64,000 nt of DNA from Cohnella cholangitidis (lineage in GTDB: Bacteria; Bacillota; Bacilli; Paenibacillales; Paenibacillaceae): NCBI RefSeq assembly GCF_014107495.1, contig NZ_CP041969.1, positions 1-64,000 on the forward strand, written 5' to 3'. Below, piece after piece: positions 17,449 to 25,183 of this stretch. Made by a program: the position numbers and the translations under genes. Below the pieces are notes generated by a model. It did not search any database. It had not been told where the DNA came from and worked only from the letters and a program-made list of their open reading frames with translations. Positions within the stretch are counted from its first letter, which is position 1. Each line of letters starts with the position of its first letter.

Positions 17449-18268
17449 TGTATCTCTCCCCCTTCCCCTTAAACTCCAAATCAAAATCATTTTGCGGCAA
17501 TGCCCTCCACAACCTTCGGGCATACTCGGTTTGAAGTCGTTCGCCCTTGCCTTGAAAATCCGCCGCTTCCGAGATTTCCACCGTCGTTCCGTCTTTGATG
17601 ACAGCCACCCTGTCTGCGATTTCCAATGCCGACATCATATCGTGGGTAATGAGCATGACCCCAGCGCCGTCATTCGCGAATTTCTTCAATTGCCTTAAAA
17701 TTTCGGAAAGCGCCTCCGGATGAATTCCGGGCGTCGGCTCATCCGCTATGACAAGTTTGACGCCATCTCGTACGCTTGTCGCGAACAATACCCTGCGGAG
17801 CATCCCGCCTGACAACTCAAACGGGAACAAACGTCCATCGCTCTTCTTCAGGTCATATTGGGCAAAAAGTTTCTCTTGCTCTGCCTGAGCTGATTTCCTG
17901 TTAAGCCCTATCTGCACCTGCCGTCCCACTCGCATTAGAGGGTCCAGATAATTTACGGACTGGGGAATGAAGGAAATCTCTCGACCTCTGAGCTGTTCTT
18001 TTCTCTTAGCCGTCAGTTCTTCTCCTTGGTACGCGATACGCCCGCTGCAGACGGCATTCCCTGGCAGTATCCCGAGCACGGCATGCGCCAACAAGCTTTT
18101 GCCCGAACCGCTGGCTCCTACCACTGCCACGATTTCTCCTTCATTAATTTCCACATGCATTTCGGTTATGGGACGGATCATGCGTTTTTGCGTGCCCTTA
18201 ACGTATTGAGAAAATTCGATCGACAGGTTTTCCACCTGCAATAAAGTTTTTTTCTGCGCGGTACTCAT
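17408..18268 (-). CDS. Importer ATPase, OppD/NikD/CntD type
   Basis: 286 residues. Walker A is GASGSGKSLLAHAVLG, the signature is LSGGMLRRVLFATSV, Walker B is LVIADEPTPGIHP, and the H-loop is ITHDMMSALE. The C-terminal LWRALPQNDF resembles the end of CntD/NikD proteins, which serve metal or metallophore importers rather than peptide importers. It forms the heterodimeric motor with the overlapping downstream ATPase. Eleven bases separate it from the second permease gene. Confidence 0.88.
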   Translation of the reverse strand: MSTAQKKTLLQVENLSIEFSQYVKGTQKRMIRPITEMHVEINEGEIVAVVGASGSGKSLLAHAVLGILPGNAVCSGRIAYQGEELTAKRKEQLRGREISFIPQSVNYLDPLMRVGRQVQIGLNRKSAQAEQEKLFAQYDLKKSDGRLFPFELSGGMLRRVLFATSVRDGVKLVIADEPTPGIHPEALSEILRQLKKFANDGAGVMLITHDMMSALEIADRVAVIKDGTTVEISEAADFQGKGERLQTEYARRLWRALPQNDFDLEFKGKGERYNASERRESGSLLS

Positions 18269-18279
18269 CAGGCACCCCT

Positions 18280-19116
18280 CTAATCATTGGAGCTGGAAGG
18301 CTCCATCAAAATACGAACCTTCTCGCTAATACTATCGAAGCTTTTTACGACAACCACTAAAAGCAACCCCGGAAATACGACCAGCCACCATTTTCCGGTA
18401 GAAATATGGTTCATGGCTTCGGAAAGGATAATTCCGATGGCCGGAGTTTGCGGAGATAGCCCGAACCCCAAGAAGGTCAGTGCCGCTTCATGCAAAATCA
18501 CATGAGGAAACATCAACAGAAAGCCGATCATGATTTGCGGGAAAATAAACGGCAGGATATGCTTTCTAGCGATATACCACGCGGATTTCCCATAGCTTCT
18601 GGAAATTTGGATGTATTCGGCGCTTTTGATTTGCAGCACCTCGGAGCGAACCACCCTAGCGAGCGCGGTCCAGTGGGTAAGACATACGCCCAAAACGATA
18701 CCCTTAATGCCTCCGCCTACAATGAAGCAGATCAAAACCATAAACACGAGATGAGGCATGCCGATAAACAAATCGATAATCCAGGAGATAGCGGCATCCA
18801 CCGCTTTGCCGAAGATCGCCGCGCAAATTCCCATTACGATTGCGATTAGAACGCTTAGCAAAGAGGCAAATGCGCCGACAGCCAGAGAGAGGCGTAAGCC
18901 TTTGATGGTCCGCGTGAACATATCCCTTCCAAGCCAGTCCGTTCCGAATAGATGTTCAACACTTGGCATAAGGTTCTTGCTCCCGGTCCCGAGGCGAAGA
19001 TTGTCATTGCTTAGCCAATAGCTGAGAATGACGATTACGAGCAAAAAACATGTTGAAAACGTAAGCAGCCAAAGCATTTTTTTGCGTTCATTGAAACCAT
19101 CTTGTAGGGTCTGCAC
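18280..19116 (-). CDS. Importer permease, OppC/NikC/CntC type
   Basis: 278 residues: an N-terminal helix (about 14-34), an extracytoplasmic segment with VEHLFGTDWLGRDMFTR typical of OppC/NikC proteins, then five helices with the EAA loop (YIQISRSYGKSAWYIARKHILPFIF) that contacts the ATPase. One base separates it from the first permease gene. It forms the heterodimeric channel with that protein. Confidence 0.92.
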   Translation of the reverse strand: MQTLQDGFNERKKMLWLLTFSTCFLLVIVILSYWLSNDNLRLGTGSKNLMPSVEHLFGTDWLGRDMFTRTIKGLRLSLAVGAFASLLSVLIAIVMGICAAIFGKAVDAAISWIIDLFIGMPHLVFMVLICFIVGGGIKGIVLGVCLTHWTALARVVRSEVLQIKSAEYIQISRSYGKSAWYIARKHILPFIFPQIMIGFLLMFPHVILHEAALTFLGFGLSPQTPAIGIILSEAMNHISTGKWWLVVFPGLLLVVVVKSFDSISEKVRILMEPSSSND

Positions 19117-19117
19117 C

Positions 19118-20086
19118 TTAGTCCTCCCTCTTCATACGAGGATCTACAACCTTGTTCAGAATATCGGCGATCAAATTTCCCGCAAAAACAAACAAGGAGC
19201 TAATCAAAATAATGCCCACCAACAAGGGAAGATCCCCCTTTAATCCCGCCGTGGTCAAGGTGCTGCCAAGCCCCGGATAGGCAAATACTTGTTCCGCGAG
19301 CATGGAGCCGCCGAATAGCTCGCCGAAGTATGCGAACTGCAACGTAATCGCAGGAATGATGGAGTTGCGCAAGCCGTGATTTTTGAAAATTTGCCACTTG
19401 CTTTCACCCCTTGCGTTGGCGAAGACGATGTACTCCGCGTTTAGAATATCGATCATTTTCTCGCGGGAGTGCATCGCCACATTGGCCACCCCCAAAATGC
19501 TTAACGTCAGGGCCGGCAATACAAAGTGATGGACCCGGTCTATAAACCGCACTTCGCTTTCCAGCACCCCGGCAGGTACCGATAAGCCTACCGGGAACCA
19601 TTTAAGCGACACGGCAAAAACAATTAAAAGTATGAGCCCCATCCAGAATATCGGGGTGGATACGAGCGTGTAGCTGTACCATTTAATGATTTTGTCAATC
19701 GGCTTACCTCGGTTCATAGCAGCCGTCACGCCAAGCAAGTATCCGATAACTCCCGATAGAATCCATGCTGTCCCCATTAGGGCAAGCGATGTTAGAAAAC
19801 GGCTCTGGATAATGTCCATGACTGGACCGCGATAGAGCTTAGAAGTTCCGAAGTCGCCCTGCAGCAGCGCTCCGGCCCAAGAAAAGTATTGTTCCACGGG
19901 GCTTTTGTCCAGGCCCCAGTAAATCTTCAATTTCTCGATTTGCTCCGGCGACGCCGAGCCGTCGCCTCCGATATAAGCATTGATCGGATCTATCGGTGAC
20001 AGATAGATCAGAGAAAAGGTCAGGATGGATAATCCGATCAGCAAGGTCATAACTCGAATCAGGCGAATAACGATACTTTTGGCCAT
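19118..20086 (-). CDS. Importer permease, OppB/NikB/CntB type
   Basis: 322 residues, six helices. The N-terminal part carries the OppB-type LSPIDPINAYIGG segment and GLDKSPVEQYFSW. The EAA loop is EYIVFANARGESKWQIFKNH and is followed by the family motif QVFAYPGLGSTL-like (AEQVFAYPGLGSTLT). It starts six bases after the binding-protein gene. Together with the OppC-type permease it forms the membrane channel of the proposed zinc importer. Confidence 0.92.
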   Translation of the reverse strand: MAKSIVIRLIRVMTLLIGLSILTFSLIYLSPIDPINAYIGGDGSASPEQIEKLKIYWGLDKSPVEQYFSWAGALLQGDFGTSKLYRGPVMDIIQSRFLTSLALMGTAWILSGVIGYLLGVTAAMNRGKPIDKIIKWYSYTLVSTPIFWMGLILLIVFAVSLKWFPVGLSVPAGVLESEVRFIDRVHHFVLPALTLSILGVANVAMHSREKMIDILNAEYIVFANARGESKWQIFKNHGLRNSIIPAITLQFAYFGELFGGSMLAEQVFAYPGLGSTLTTAGLKGDLPLLVGIILISSLFVFAGNLIADILNKVVDPRMKRED

Positions 20087-20092
20087 GATAGA

Positions 20093-21745
20093 CTAACTCC
20101 ATGTCCATTCTGTTACATTGCCGAACAATGCCCATTCATGGCCATGCGAGTGAACCGGTTGCTTCCCGAGATTCAACTTTTCATTTGCCAGGTACAAGTG
20201 GTCCACGCGCACAAGCCATACGATCGGCGCATCGCCGATTCCGCTGAAGCCGGTTTGTCCATCCCACTGCGCAAGCTTCCAGTACTTGTTGGCTTCCTCC
20301 TGAGACGTAGCCGTGAGCGCTTTATTCAAATACTCATCCACTTTTGGATTGCGGTAGTTAGGCATATTATCGATGCCTTTGTTCATCCTCAGAGAGGAGT
20401 TCATAGAGTACAACTGATGAGCGTGATGCCTGCCGCCGCCCCATGCCACCGCCGCGGTTTTGCCTTTGACATAAATTTCGTCCCATGTAGATCCGATCAG
20501 GTTGATCTGGATACCGAGTTCGCTCGCCTGATCTGCGACAGCTAAGGAAAGATCGCTGCGTAGCTGATCGCTGGAGCTGAAGTACATTTCAAACTCGGCT
20601 TTGCGTCCGTTTTTTTCCAAGATACCGTCCGAGTTGCTATCCGCCCAGCCGCCATTAGCAAGAATTTCTTTAGCAGCCTGAATATCTCCGTCCTTGACAA
20701 CCGTTTGCTCGTTAAACCACGGCATATTGTCGCAGAGGCAATACGCTTTTTTACCATGTCCGTCTAACGCCACATCCAGAAGTTTCTGGCGGTCTAAACC
20801 GACATTGAGAGCCTGTCGGATAGCGAGATCGGAAGTCACGTCGTTGCCGATATCTACTTCTTTATCATTCGTCTTCCCTTTTCCGCCGCTTGGCACGGTT
20901 GGCAACATAATTCCACGGGAATCGATGCTCTCATATGTACGCAGCGACATTCCTTCCACCTTTTGCTCCGCGAATGTCGGCGGAACATAGACGATATCGG
21001 CTTCACCGGCCTTTGCGGCTGCAAGGGAAGCATCTTCCGCGAGGAGTAGGAACGTAAGTTTTTTGAACTGGGGTTTCTTGCCGTACCAATAGGGATTGTA
21101 TTCCATGATCACTTGCTGCCCATCGTCGTACTGAATCACTTTGTACGGGCCGGAGCCTATGGGATTATCGGAATAATGATCGTCATAATGAGCTTTGGGA
21201 ACGATTCCGATCTCCGTGAGTTGGCTTACGAAGGTGGAGCGCGGCTCGTTAAGCTTGATGACGACCGTGTTGTTCTCAGAAGCTTCTATCGATTTTACAA
21301 AAGACAAATCGAATTTAATGCCATCCTCCTTGAGCATTTCATAAGTAAATTTGACATCCTCCGCGGTAACTTGTTCGCCATTGGAGAATTTGGCATCGTC
21401 GCGCAATGGGAAAGTCCATGTTAAGCCATCCTCGCTTGTTGTATATGATTTTGCCAGATCCCCGACAAAATTAAGATCGGAGTCGATAGTCAATAGCGAA
21501 CTATGGGTCAGACGAATTTGCGTCATTCCCCAACCCTTCTTCGGATCAAACTGTCCGCCGTCCATTTTACCCACGGCAAGTACCAAATCTTCTTTTACCG
21601 TTATCGGGTTCTTTGAGCTGGACGCAATTTCGGATTCGGGAGAACCGGTATCGCAACCCGCTAAGAACAAAAACACTGTCAATGCCATTACTAAAGACGA
21701 TAAAGTGAGCTTTTTCGAGATGATTTTATTTCCGTTTCCTCTCAT
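20093..21745 (-). CDS. Substrate-binding lipoprotein, NikA/CntA-like
   Basis: 550-residue family 5 solute-binding lipoprotein. The signal ends FLFLAGC (lipidated Cys31), and the family core is TWTFPLRDDAKFSNGEQVTAEDV. Potential metal-complex residues include GGGRHHAHQLY and the C-terminal HSHGHEWALFGNVTEWTW. Both are more like NikA/CntA metal-binding proteins than peptide binders, although I cannot tell ligand from sequence. GGAGGTATATC precedes the ATG. Two Zur-like boxes lie 88-131 bases upstream of the start, so expression should rise on zinc starvation. No metallophore synthase gene is nearby. Confidence 0.88.
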   Translation of the reverse strand: MRGNGNKIISKKLTLSSLVMALTVFLFLAGCDTGSPESEIASSSKNPITVKEDLVLAVGKMDGGQFDPKKGWGMTQIRLTHSSLLTIDSDLNFVGDLAKSYTTSEDGLTWTFPLRDDAKFSNGEQVTAEDVKFTYEMLKEDGIKFDLSFVKSIEASENNTVVIKLNEPRSTFVSQLTEIGIVPKAHYDDHYSDNPIGSGPYKVIQYDDGQQVIMEYNPYWYGKKPQFKKLTFLLLAEDASLAAAKAGEADIVYVPPTFAEQKVEGMSLRTYESIDSRGIMLPTVPSGGKGKTNDKEVDIGNDVTSDLAIRQALNVGLDRQKLLDVALDGHGKKAYCLCDNMPWFNEQTVVKDGDIQAAKEILANGGWADSNSDGILEKNGRKAEFEMYFSSSDQLRSDLSLAVADQASELGIQINLIGSTWDEIYVKGKTAAVAWGGGRHHAHQLYSMNSSLRMNKGIDNMPNYRNPKVDEYLNKALTATSQEEANKYWKLAQWDGQTGFSGIGDAPIVWLVRVDHLYLANEKLNLGKQPVHSHGHEWALFGNVTEWTWS

Positions 21746-21832
21746 GATATACCTCCGCAGTATGATAGTCGTTCAGCCAATCGTTCCCCGTTTCGTTCAT
21801 CTCGGTCGATAGACAGACTGTCAAGCTTCTAA

Positions 21833-21876
21833 TCGTAATAAATACGATTAAACAAGTTTAATTGTAATAATAACGA
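21833..21876 (-). promoter_or_regulatory. Two tandem Zur-like boxes
   Basis: TCGTAATAAATACGA (21833-21847) differs at one position from the Bacillus Zur box TCGTAATNATTACGA. TTGTAATAATAACGA (21862-21876) differs at two. The centres are 29 bp apart, almost three helical turns. They lie upstream of the importer operon. This is strong evidence for zinc-responsive repression, although Fur and PerR boxes are related, and the match was made by eye. Confidence 0.78.
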
Positions 21877-21950
21877 TTAAAAAATGTCAATCCTTTCTTT
21901 TTCAGTCCCTTGGTTAAAATTAAGGCTTTGTTAAACTTTGTTGTTGATAT

Positions 21951-22298
21951 TTGATAATTACGAACAAATTGGATGAGGCGATTGGTGGTCATTTATCCGA
22001 CTCAAACGTGCTATGCACTGATTCGTGGAGGGCATTCAGTTCCTATGCGAATTCAAAAGGCTTGGATCATTACCGTTTCAAGTCCGCTGGAAAGCAACGT
22101 GTAAAAGGCGTGTACCATATCCAAAACGTAAACAGCTACCATAGCCGCTTGAAGAAATGGATGGATCGCTTTAATGGCGTTGCAACCAAATATTTGCAAC
22201 ATTATTTGGCTTGGTTTCGTTACTTAGACAGCAAGGAATATGAGAATACCGCATCGAATAAGAAAATATGTTGGTTAAATCGTGCCTGTTTACTGTGA
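21951..22298 (+). pseudogene. IS1595-family (ISXO2-like) transposase, C-terminal fragment
   Basis: About 115 codons matching the last third of ISXO2-like DDE transposases: LCTDSWRAFSSYANSKGLDHYRF contains the second catalytic Asp region, then GVYHIQNVNSYHSRLKKWM and YLQHYLAWFRYL complete the C-terminus. The N-terminal zinc-ribbon and first catalytic Asp are missing. The left inverted repeat runs directly into this fragment, so the 5' two thirds were deleted inside the element. Not functional. Confidence 0.88.
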
Positions 22299-22427
22299 CC
22301 GATACAAATACCAAACTTCGGCTTTCTGCTTATTTTTGCTAAGCTAACTGGCAGTTTAATTAAAGAATGAATCGGATTTTTATGGAAGAATAATATATAA
22401 AGTGAATGTTTAGGGAGGGGGTTGCCG

Positions 22428-22694
22428 ATGAGAAACGAGGGAATATTAGAGAGAAAAGTTTTAAATAAAAAATCTGTAATTTCTTTGGTTTTAGGGGTTC
22501 TATCAATTGCTTTATATTTTTTGGTTGGATTTATTTTAGGTGTTATTGGTTTAATAATTGGTATTGTAGCTCTAAAAGAAATAAGGCTTAACGAACAAAG
22601 TGGAAGAAAAACTGCAATCACTGGTATCGTTTGTAGTTGTTTAGGAATTATTATTCCAATTCTTTTGATGACAATTCTATATGTAAATGCATAA
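22428..22694 (+). CDS. DUF4190-domain membrane protein (IS passenger)
   Basis: 88 residues from the ATG at 22428 (TTG at 22422 is also possible), behind GGGAGGGGG. Two hydrophobic segments flank a short loop: SVISLVLGVLSIALYFLVGFILGVIGLIIGIVAL then EIRLNEQSGRKTAITGIVCSCLGIIIPILL. The loop IALKEI and the GRKTAI motif are characteristic of DUF4190. Function unknown. The gene is much more AT-rich than its neighbours and lies wholly inside the IS1595-like element, so it arrived as a passenger. Confidence 0.8.
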   Translation: MRNEGILERKVLNKKSVISLVLGVLSIALYFLVGFILGVIGLIIGIVALKEIRLNEQSGRKTAITGIVCSCLGIIIPILLMTILYVNA

Positions 22695-22804
22695 GTGATT
22701 GTAAATTGGGATTGAATATTCAATTGGTACAACTAAGTGTTCTTAAACGAACGGGTGCTTTAGGTTTATAGTAAGGATTGAACTAACGGATACGATAGCT
22801 CAAT

Positions 22805-22834
22805 AAACCGCCATTCAACCAAGGCGGTTTTCTT
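22805..22834 (+). terminator. Terminator inside the IS-like element
   Basis: AAACCGCC pairs with GGCGGTTT around a ten-base loop, followed by TCTT. It ends just before the right inverted repeat and would terminate the DUF4190 transcript. Confidence 0.75.
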
Positions 22835-22875
22835 ATGGTCAAATATCAACATTAGAATTTAACATAGCCAAAATT

Positions 22876-22904
22876 AAAAGGACACCCGTAATGGGCGCCC
22901 TTTT
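22876..22904 (-). terminator. Terminator after the serine hydrolase gene
   Basis: AAAAGG-ACA-CCC and GGG-CGC-CCTTTT form an interrupted stem. On the minus strand it lies 24 bases after the serine hydrolase stop. Its outermost bases overlap the right copy of the IS target duplication. Confidence 0.7.
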
Positions 22905-22928
22905 ACTCAATCAACCGGCGAAGAAATA

Positions 22929-23957
22929 TTATTTCCGGTCGATTACAGCCGGTATTATCCATTCCTTTATCAAGTTCCACCTGTCACGAGGGTTAAACAT
23001 GAATTCCGATGCAATGGCTACGACCAGGTCTTCATCCGGTAGGCAACAAATGACATTACCCCCATCGCCCAGCGCCAAGTTCGCCTTAACCCCGTCTTCT
23101 TCTCGTAACCACCATAAATAACCGTAATGATTAGGGTTTATCGCAGTCGACTCGTCGATCCATGTCTTGGATAACACCTGGCGATCGTCCCACTTGCCTC
23201 CATTCGCATAAAGAAGGCCAAAACGCGCCATATCATGAGGCGTTAGCGTAAGTCCCCAACCTCCCGTGGAGTTACCGTTCGGGTCTTGCACCCATCCTCT
23301 TACTCTTTTCCCGAACAAATCGTCAAACTCAAATGATGTCATCTCGTAATCCGGGATTTGTTTCATGCCGACGGGTTTAAATAAGCGTTCGTTGGCAAAC
23401 TCGCGGGCGCTCATTCCCGTGCTGCGAGTGATGATCGCCGACAGCAGGTGCGCTCCCGCCGTGGAATACTTAAAAGCTCCGATATCCCCTTTATGGCCTA
23501 GCATATCCAGCGTATACTTCACCCAGTCCGGTTGCATGCACAACTTGTCCAGCGGTTCGTGCCAATCCTCGAACGGATAGGGAGCCGTCATCGTGAGAAG
23601 ATGTCGGATGGTAATTTCTCGTTTCTGCTTATCCTCTGCATTCGGAACGAATTCGGGAAAAAAATCCAGCACCTTCTGGTTTACGCTATTTATATAATTT
23701 GCTTCTATGGCAATTCCGACGAGAGCAGAGATTATACTTTTCGTTACGGATGCCACATGTTGCGTAACTTTCGGGCCATAACCGTTAAAGTATCTTTCAT
23801 AAGCCAAAAATCCGTTTCTCACAATGACAATGCTGTTAATATTGCCGTACTCGGATTTAATCACAGGTTCAAGCATTGCAAGCTTTTCGGTATCCATTCC
23901 CAAGGTAGTCGGATCTGCGGCTTGCCACTCTAAATGCGGCCAGTTATTTCTCTTCAT
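22929..23957 (-). CDS. Serine hydrolase, beta-lactamase class C family
   Basis: 342 residues of the PF00144 fold. The catalytic SxxK is SVTK in HVASVTKSIISALVGIA (near residue 72), the tyrosine motif is KYSTAGAHLLSAII (near 163), and the third motif is LGDGGNVIC (near 298). No signal peptide, so it is probably cytoplasmic. It is unrelated in detail to the similar enzyme at 1700. The MerR-type regulator gene lies 38 bases upstream in the same direction, so the two are likely co-transcribed from the MerR-type promoter. Substrate unknown. Confidence 0.88.
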   Translation of the reverse strand: MKRNNWPHLEWQAADPTTLGMDTEKLAMLEPVIKSEYGNINSIVIVRNGFLAYERYFNGYGPKVTQHVASVTKSIISALVGIAIEANYINSVNQKVLDFFPEFVPNAEDKQKREITIRHLLTMTAPYPFEDWHEPLDKLCMQPDWVKYTLDMLGHKGDIGAFKYSTAGAHLLSAIITRSTGMSAREFANERLFKPVGMKQIPDYEMTSFEFDDLFGKRVRGWVQDPNGNSTGGWGLTLTPHDMARFGLLYANGGKWDDRQVLSKTWIDESTAINPNHYGYLWWLREEDGVKANLALGDGGNVICCLPDEDLVVAIASEFMFNPRDRWNLIKEWIIPAVIDRK

Positions 23958-23995
23958 TATCGTTCCCTCTCTAAATGACGTTTTTAGTCTCGCTA

Positions 23996-24820
23996 CTATT
24001 TTTTCTTAACGGGAAAATAAACTTCGGTAACAATATCCTCAGGTACGTCAGCTTGAATAGGGTCGGTTATATACACTTCATATGGCGGTTTCACCAATTC
24101 AAATCCTTCATTCTCCACCCATTCCCTCAGCTTGGCATATACCGATGTCAATTCTGAATAGGAGCCCTTCAATATTGATTTCGCGCAAAGGTCTCCGGGC
24201 AAATCTCTCGTTCCTTTTACAGCTTCTTTTATCGGGATGGCAAACTCCGTTTCATTGCCGGCGGGATTGTATTCAGGACTGTGATAAATAGTCATTGGCG
24301 AACCTAGCAGAGTCAGCTTTTCTGAAGCAATCCTTTCATATAACCTGCCGAAATACTTTCCGTATCCTGCAACATAGTCGTCACTGCTGACCATCTGACG
24401 CGTAATCAGAATGTTCATGGGCTTGGTTTCAACAAGCTGTACTTCTATCTCGTCAATGTATGACATTAGGGGTACGCCCTTCTCCAAACTAAAAATATCA
24501 TTACTCATTTGTTGTAGCGTATAGTCTAGAGCATTTAACTGTTCCTGAATTTCTCTTCTCTTGCGATTAAGCGCCGAACATAGCTTTTCTTCCGACTGAT
24601 CGGCTTCCCATCCCAGAATGGCTTTGATTTCTTCCAGGGAAAAGCGATAGGATTTCAACCGGTTGATAAGGAGCATCTTCTTAAGCTGTCGGATGGAATA
24701 ATAGCGATAACCGTTTTCGGGATTAATCTCATCCGGATTAATTAATCCCGTTTCATCGTAATATCGCAGCGTTTTGGTAGACACTCCGCATATTTTCGAG
24801 AATTCTCCGATCGATAACAC
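23996..24820 (-). CDS. MerR-family regulator with GyrI-like effector domain
   Basis: 274 residues from the GTG at 24820, preceded by GGAGGCGACTTA; a longer ATG start at 24838 would contain this site. The N-terminal winged helix (LSIGEFSKICGVSTKTLRYYDETGL) and coiled coil (about 75-115) are followed by a GyrI/AraC-type effector-binding domain (about 125-274, with the PEYNPAGNETEFAIPI and YEVYITDP strands). This BmrR/BltR-like layout senses hydrophobic or cationic drugs and activates efflux or detoxification genes. Its own promoter has the 19-bp spacer typical of MerR control. Confidence 0.92.
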   Translation of the reverse strand: MLSIGEFSKICGVSTKTLRYYDETGLINPDEINPENGYRYYSIRQLKKMLLINRLKSYRFSLEEIKAILGWEADQSEEKLCSALNRKRREIQEQLNALDYTLQQMSNDIFSLEKGVPLMSYIDEIEVQLVETKPMNILITRQMVSSDDYVAGYGKYFGRLYERIASEKLTLLGSPMTIYHSPEYNPAGNETEFAIPIKEAVKGTRDLPGDLCAKSILKGSYSELTSVYAKLREWVENEGFELVKPPYEVYITDPIQADVPEDIVTEVYFPVKKK

Positions 24821-24893
24821 TAAGTCGCCTCCGTACATCCGATTTTTTTATACGGTCTACATGTATTAAGTATCGATACTATCTACAATTCTA

Positions 24894-24924
24894 CATATAC
24901 ACCTTCCCCTAAGGGAAAAGTCAA
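24894..24924 (-). promoter_or_regulatory. MerR-type promoter with 19-bp spacer
   Basis: On the minus strand -35 TTGACT (24919-24924) and -10 TATATG (24894-24899) are separated by exactly 19 bp. The spacer contains the imperfect palindrome CTTTTCCCTTAGGGGAAGG. An overlong spacer with a central palindrome is the hallmark of MerR-activated promoters, so the regulator gene just downstream is probably autoregulated. Confidence 0.85.
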
Positions 24925-24931
24925 CTGCAAA

Positions 24932-24965
24932 ACAAAACAAGCCGCGATTACGCGACTTGTTTTGT
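24932..24965. terminator. Terminator downstream of the peptidase gene
   Basis: ACAAAACAAGCCGCG and CGCGACTTGTTTTGT form a near-perfect stem with an ATTA loop, flanked by A and T runs on the two strands. It lies 36 bases after the second stop at 25001 but over 200 bases after the annotated stop at 25184. Confidence 0.85.
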
Positions 24966-25000
24966 ACTATGTTCGCGGAGATAGCCTCAACGAATAGTGT

Positions 25001-25183
25001 CTAGAAATTCAATTTGAAGTTCGTAATTTCAAGTGTCCCCGCTTGTACCGTATCGCCCGTTCCCGCGTACACCTTGTACATGAGCGCCCTTATGTCGAAT
25101 GGCTTGGATATAGCGGCGCTATTCACCCAGTTTGTCGCGGCGGATTTCCAGATTGCTCGCGAGCCTGGTTTCTGCGGTTCCGT
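25001..25183 (-). pseudogene. Coding-like remnant after the peptidase stop
   Basis: After the TGA of the peptidase gene the same frame stays open for 60 codons to the TAG at 25001. Its end reads SKPFDIRALMYKVYAGTGD and LEITNFKLNF. In another frame, stopping at 25129, the sequence FENIEVNGTAETRLASNLEI also looks protein-like and would be joined to the peptidase if one G were missing near 25190. So either the gene was once longer and acquired a stop, or its true end is one of these two. I cannot decide which. Confidence 0.4.

Larger units (their letters stand above)
21916..22877 (+). mobile_element. IS1595-like element with truncated transposase and passenger gene
   Basis: The element spans 21924-22869 (946 bp). 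Its two 30-bp ends are inverted copies that agree at 25 of 30 positions (21924-21953 and 22840-22869; outermost bases GGCTTTGTTAAA and, on the other strand, GGCTATGTTAAA). Both sides are flanked by the direct repeat AAAATTAA (21916-21923 and 22870-22877), the 8-bp target duplication expected for IS1595. Inside are the C-terminal part of a transposase and an AT-rich DUF4190 gene. The element cannot move alone but could be mobilised in trans. Confidence 0.88.
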
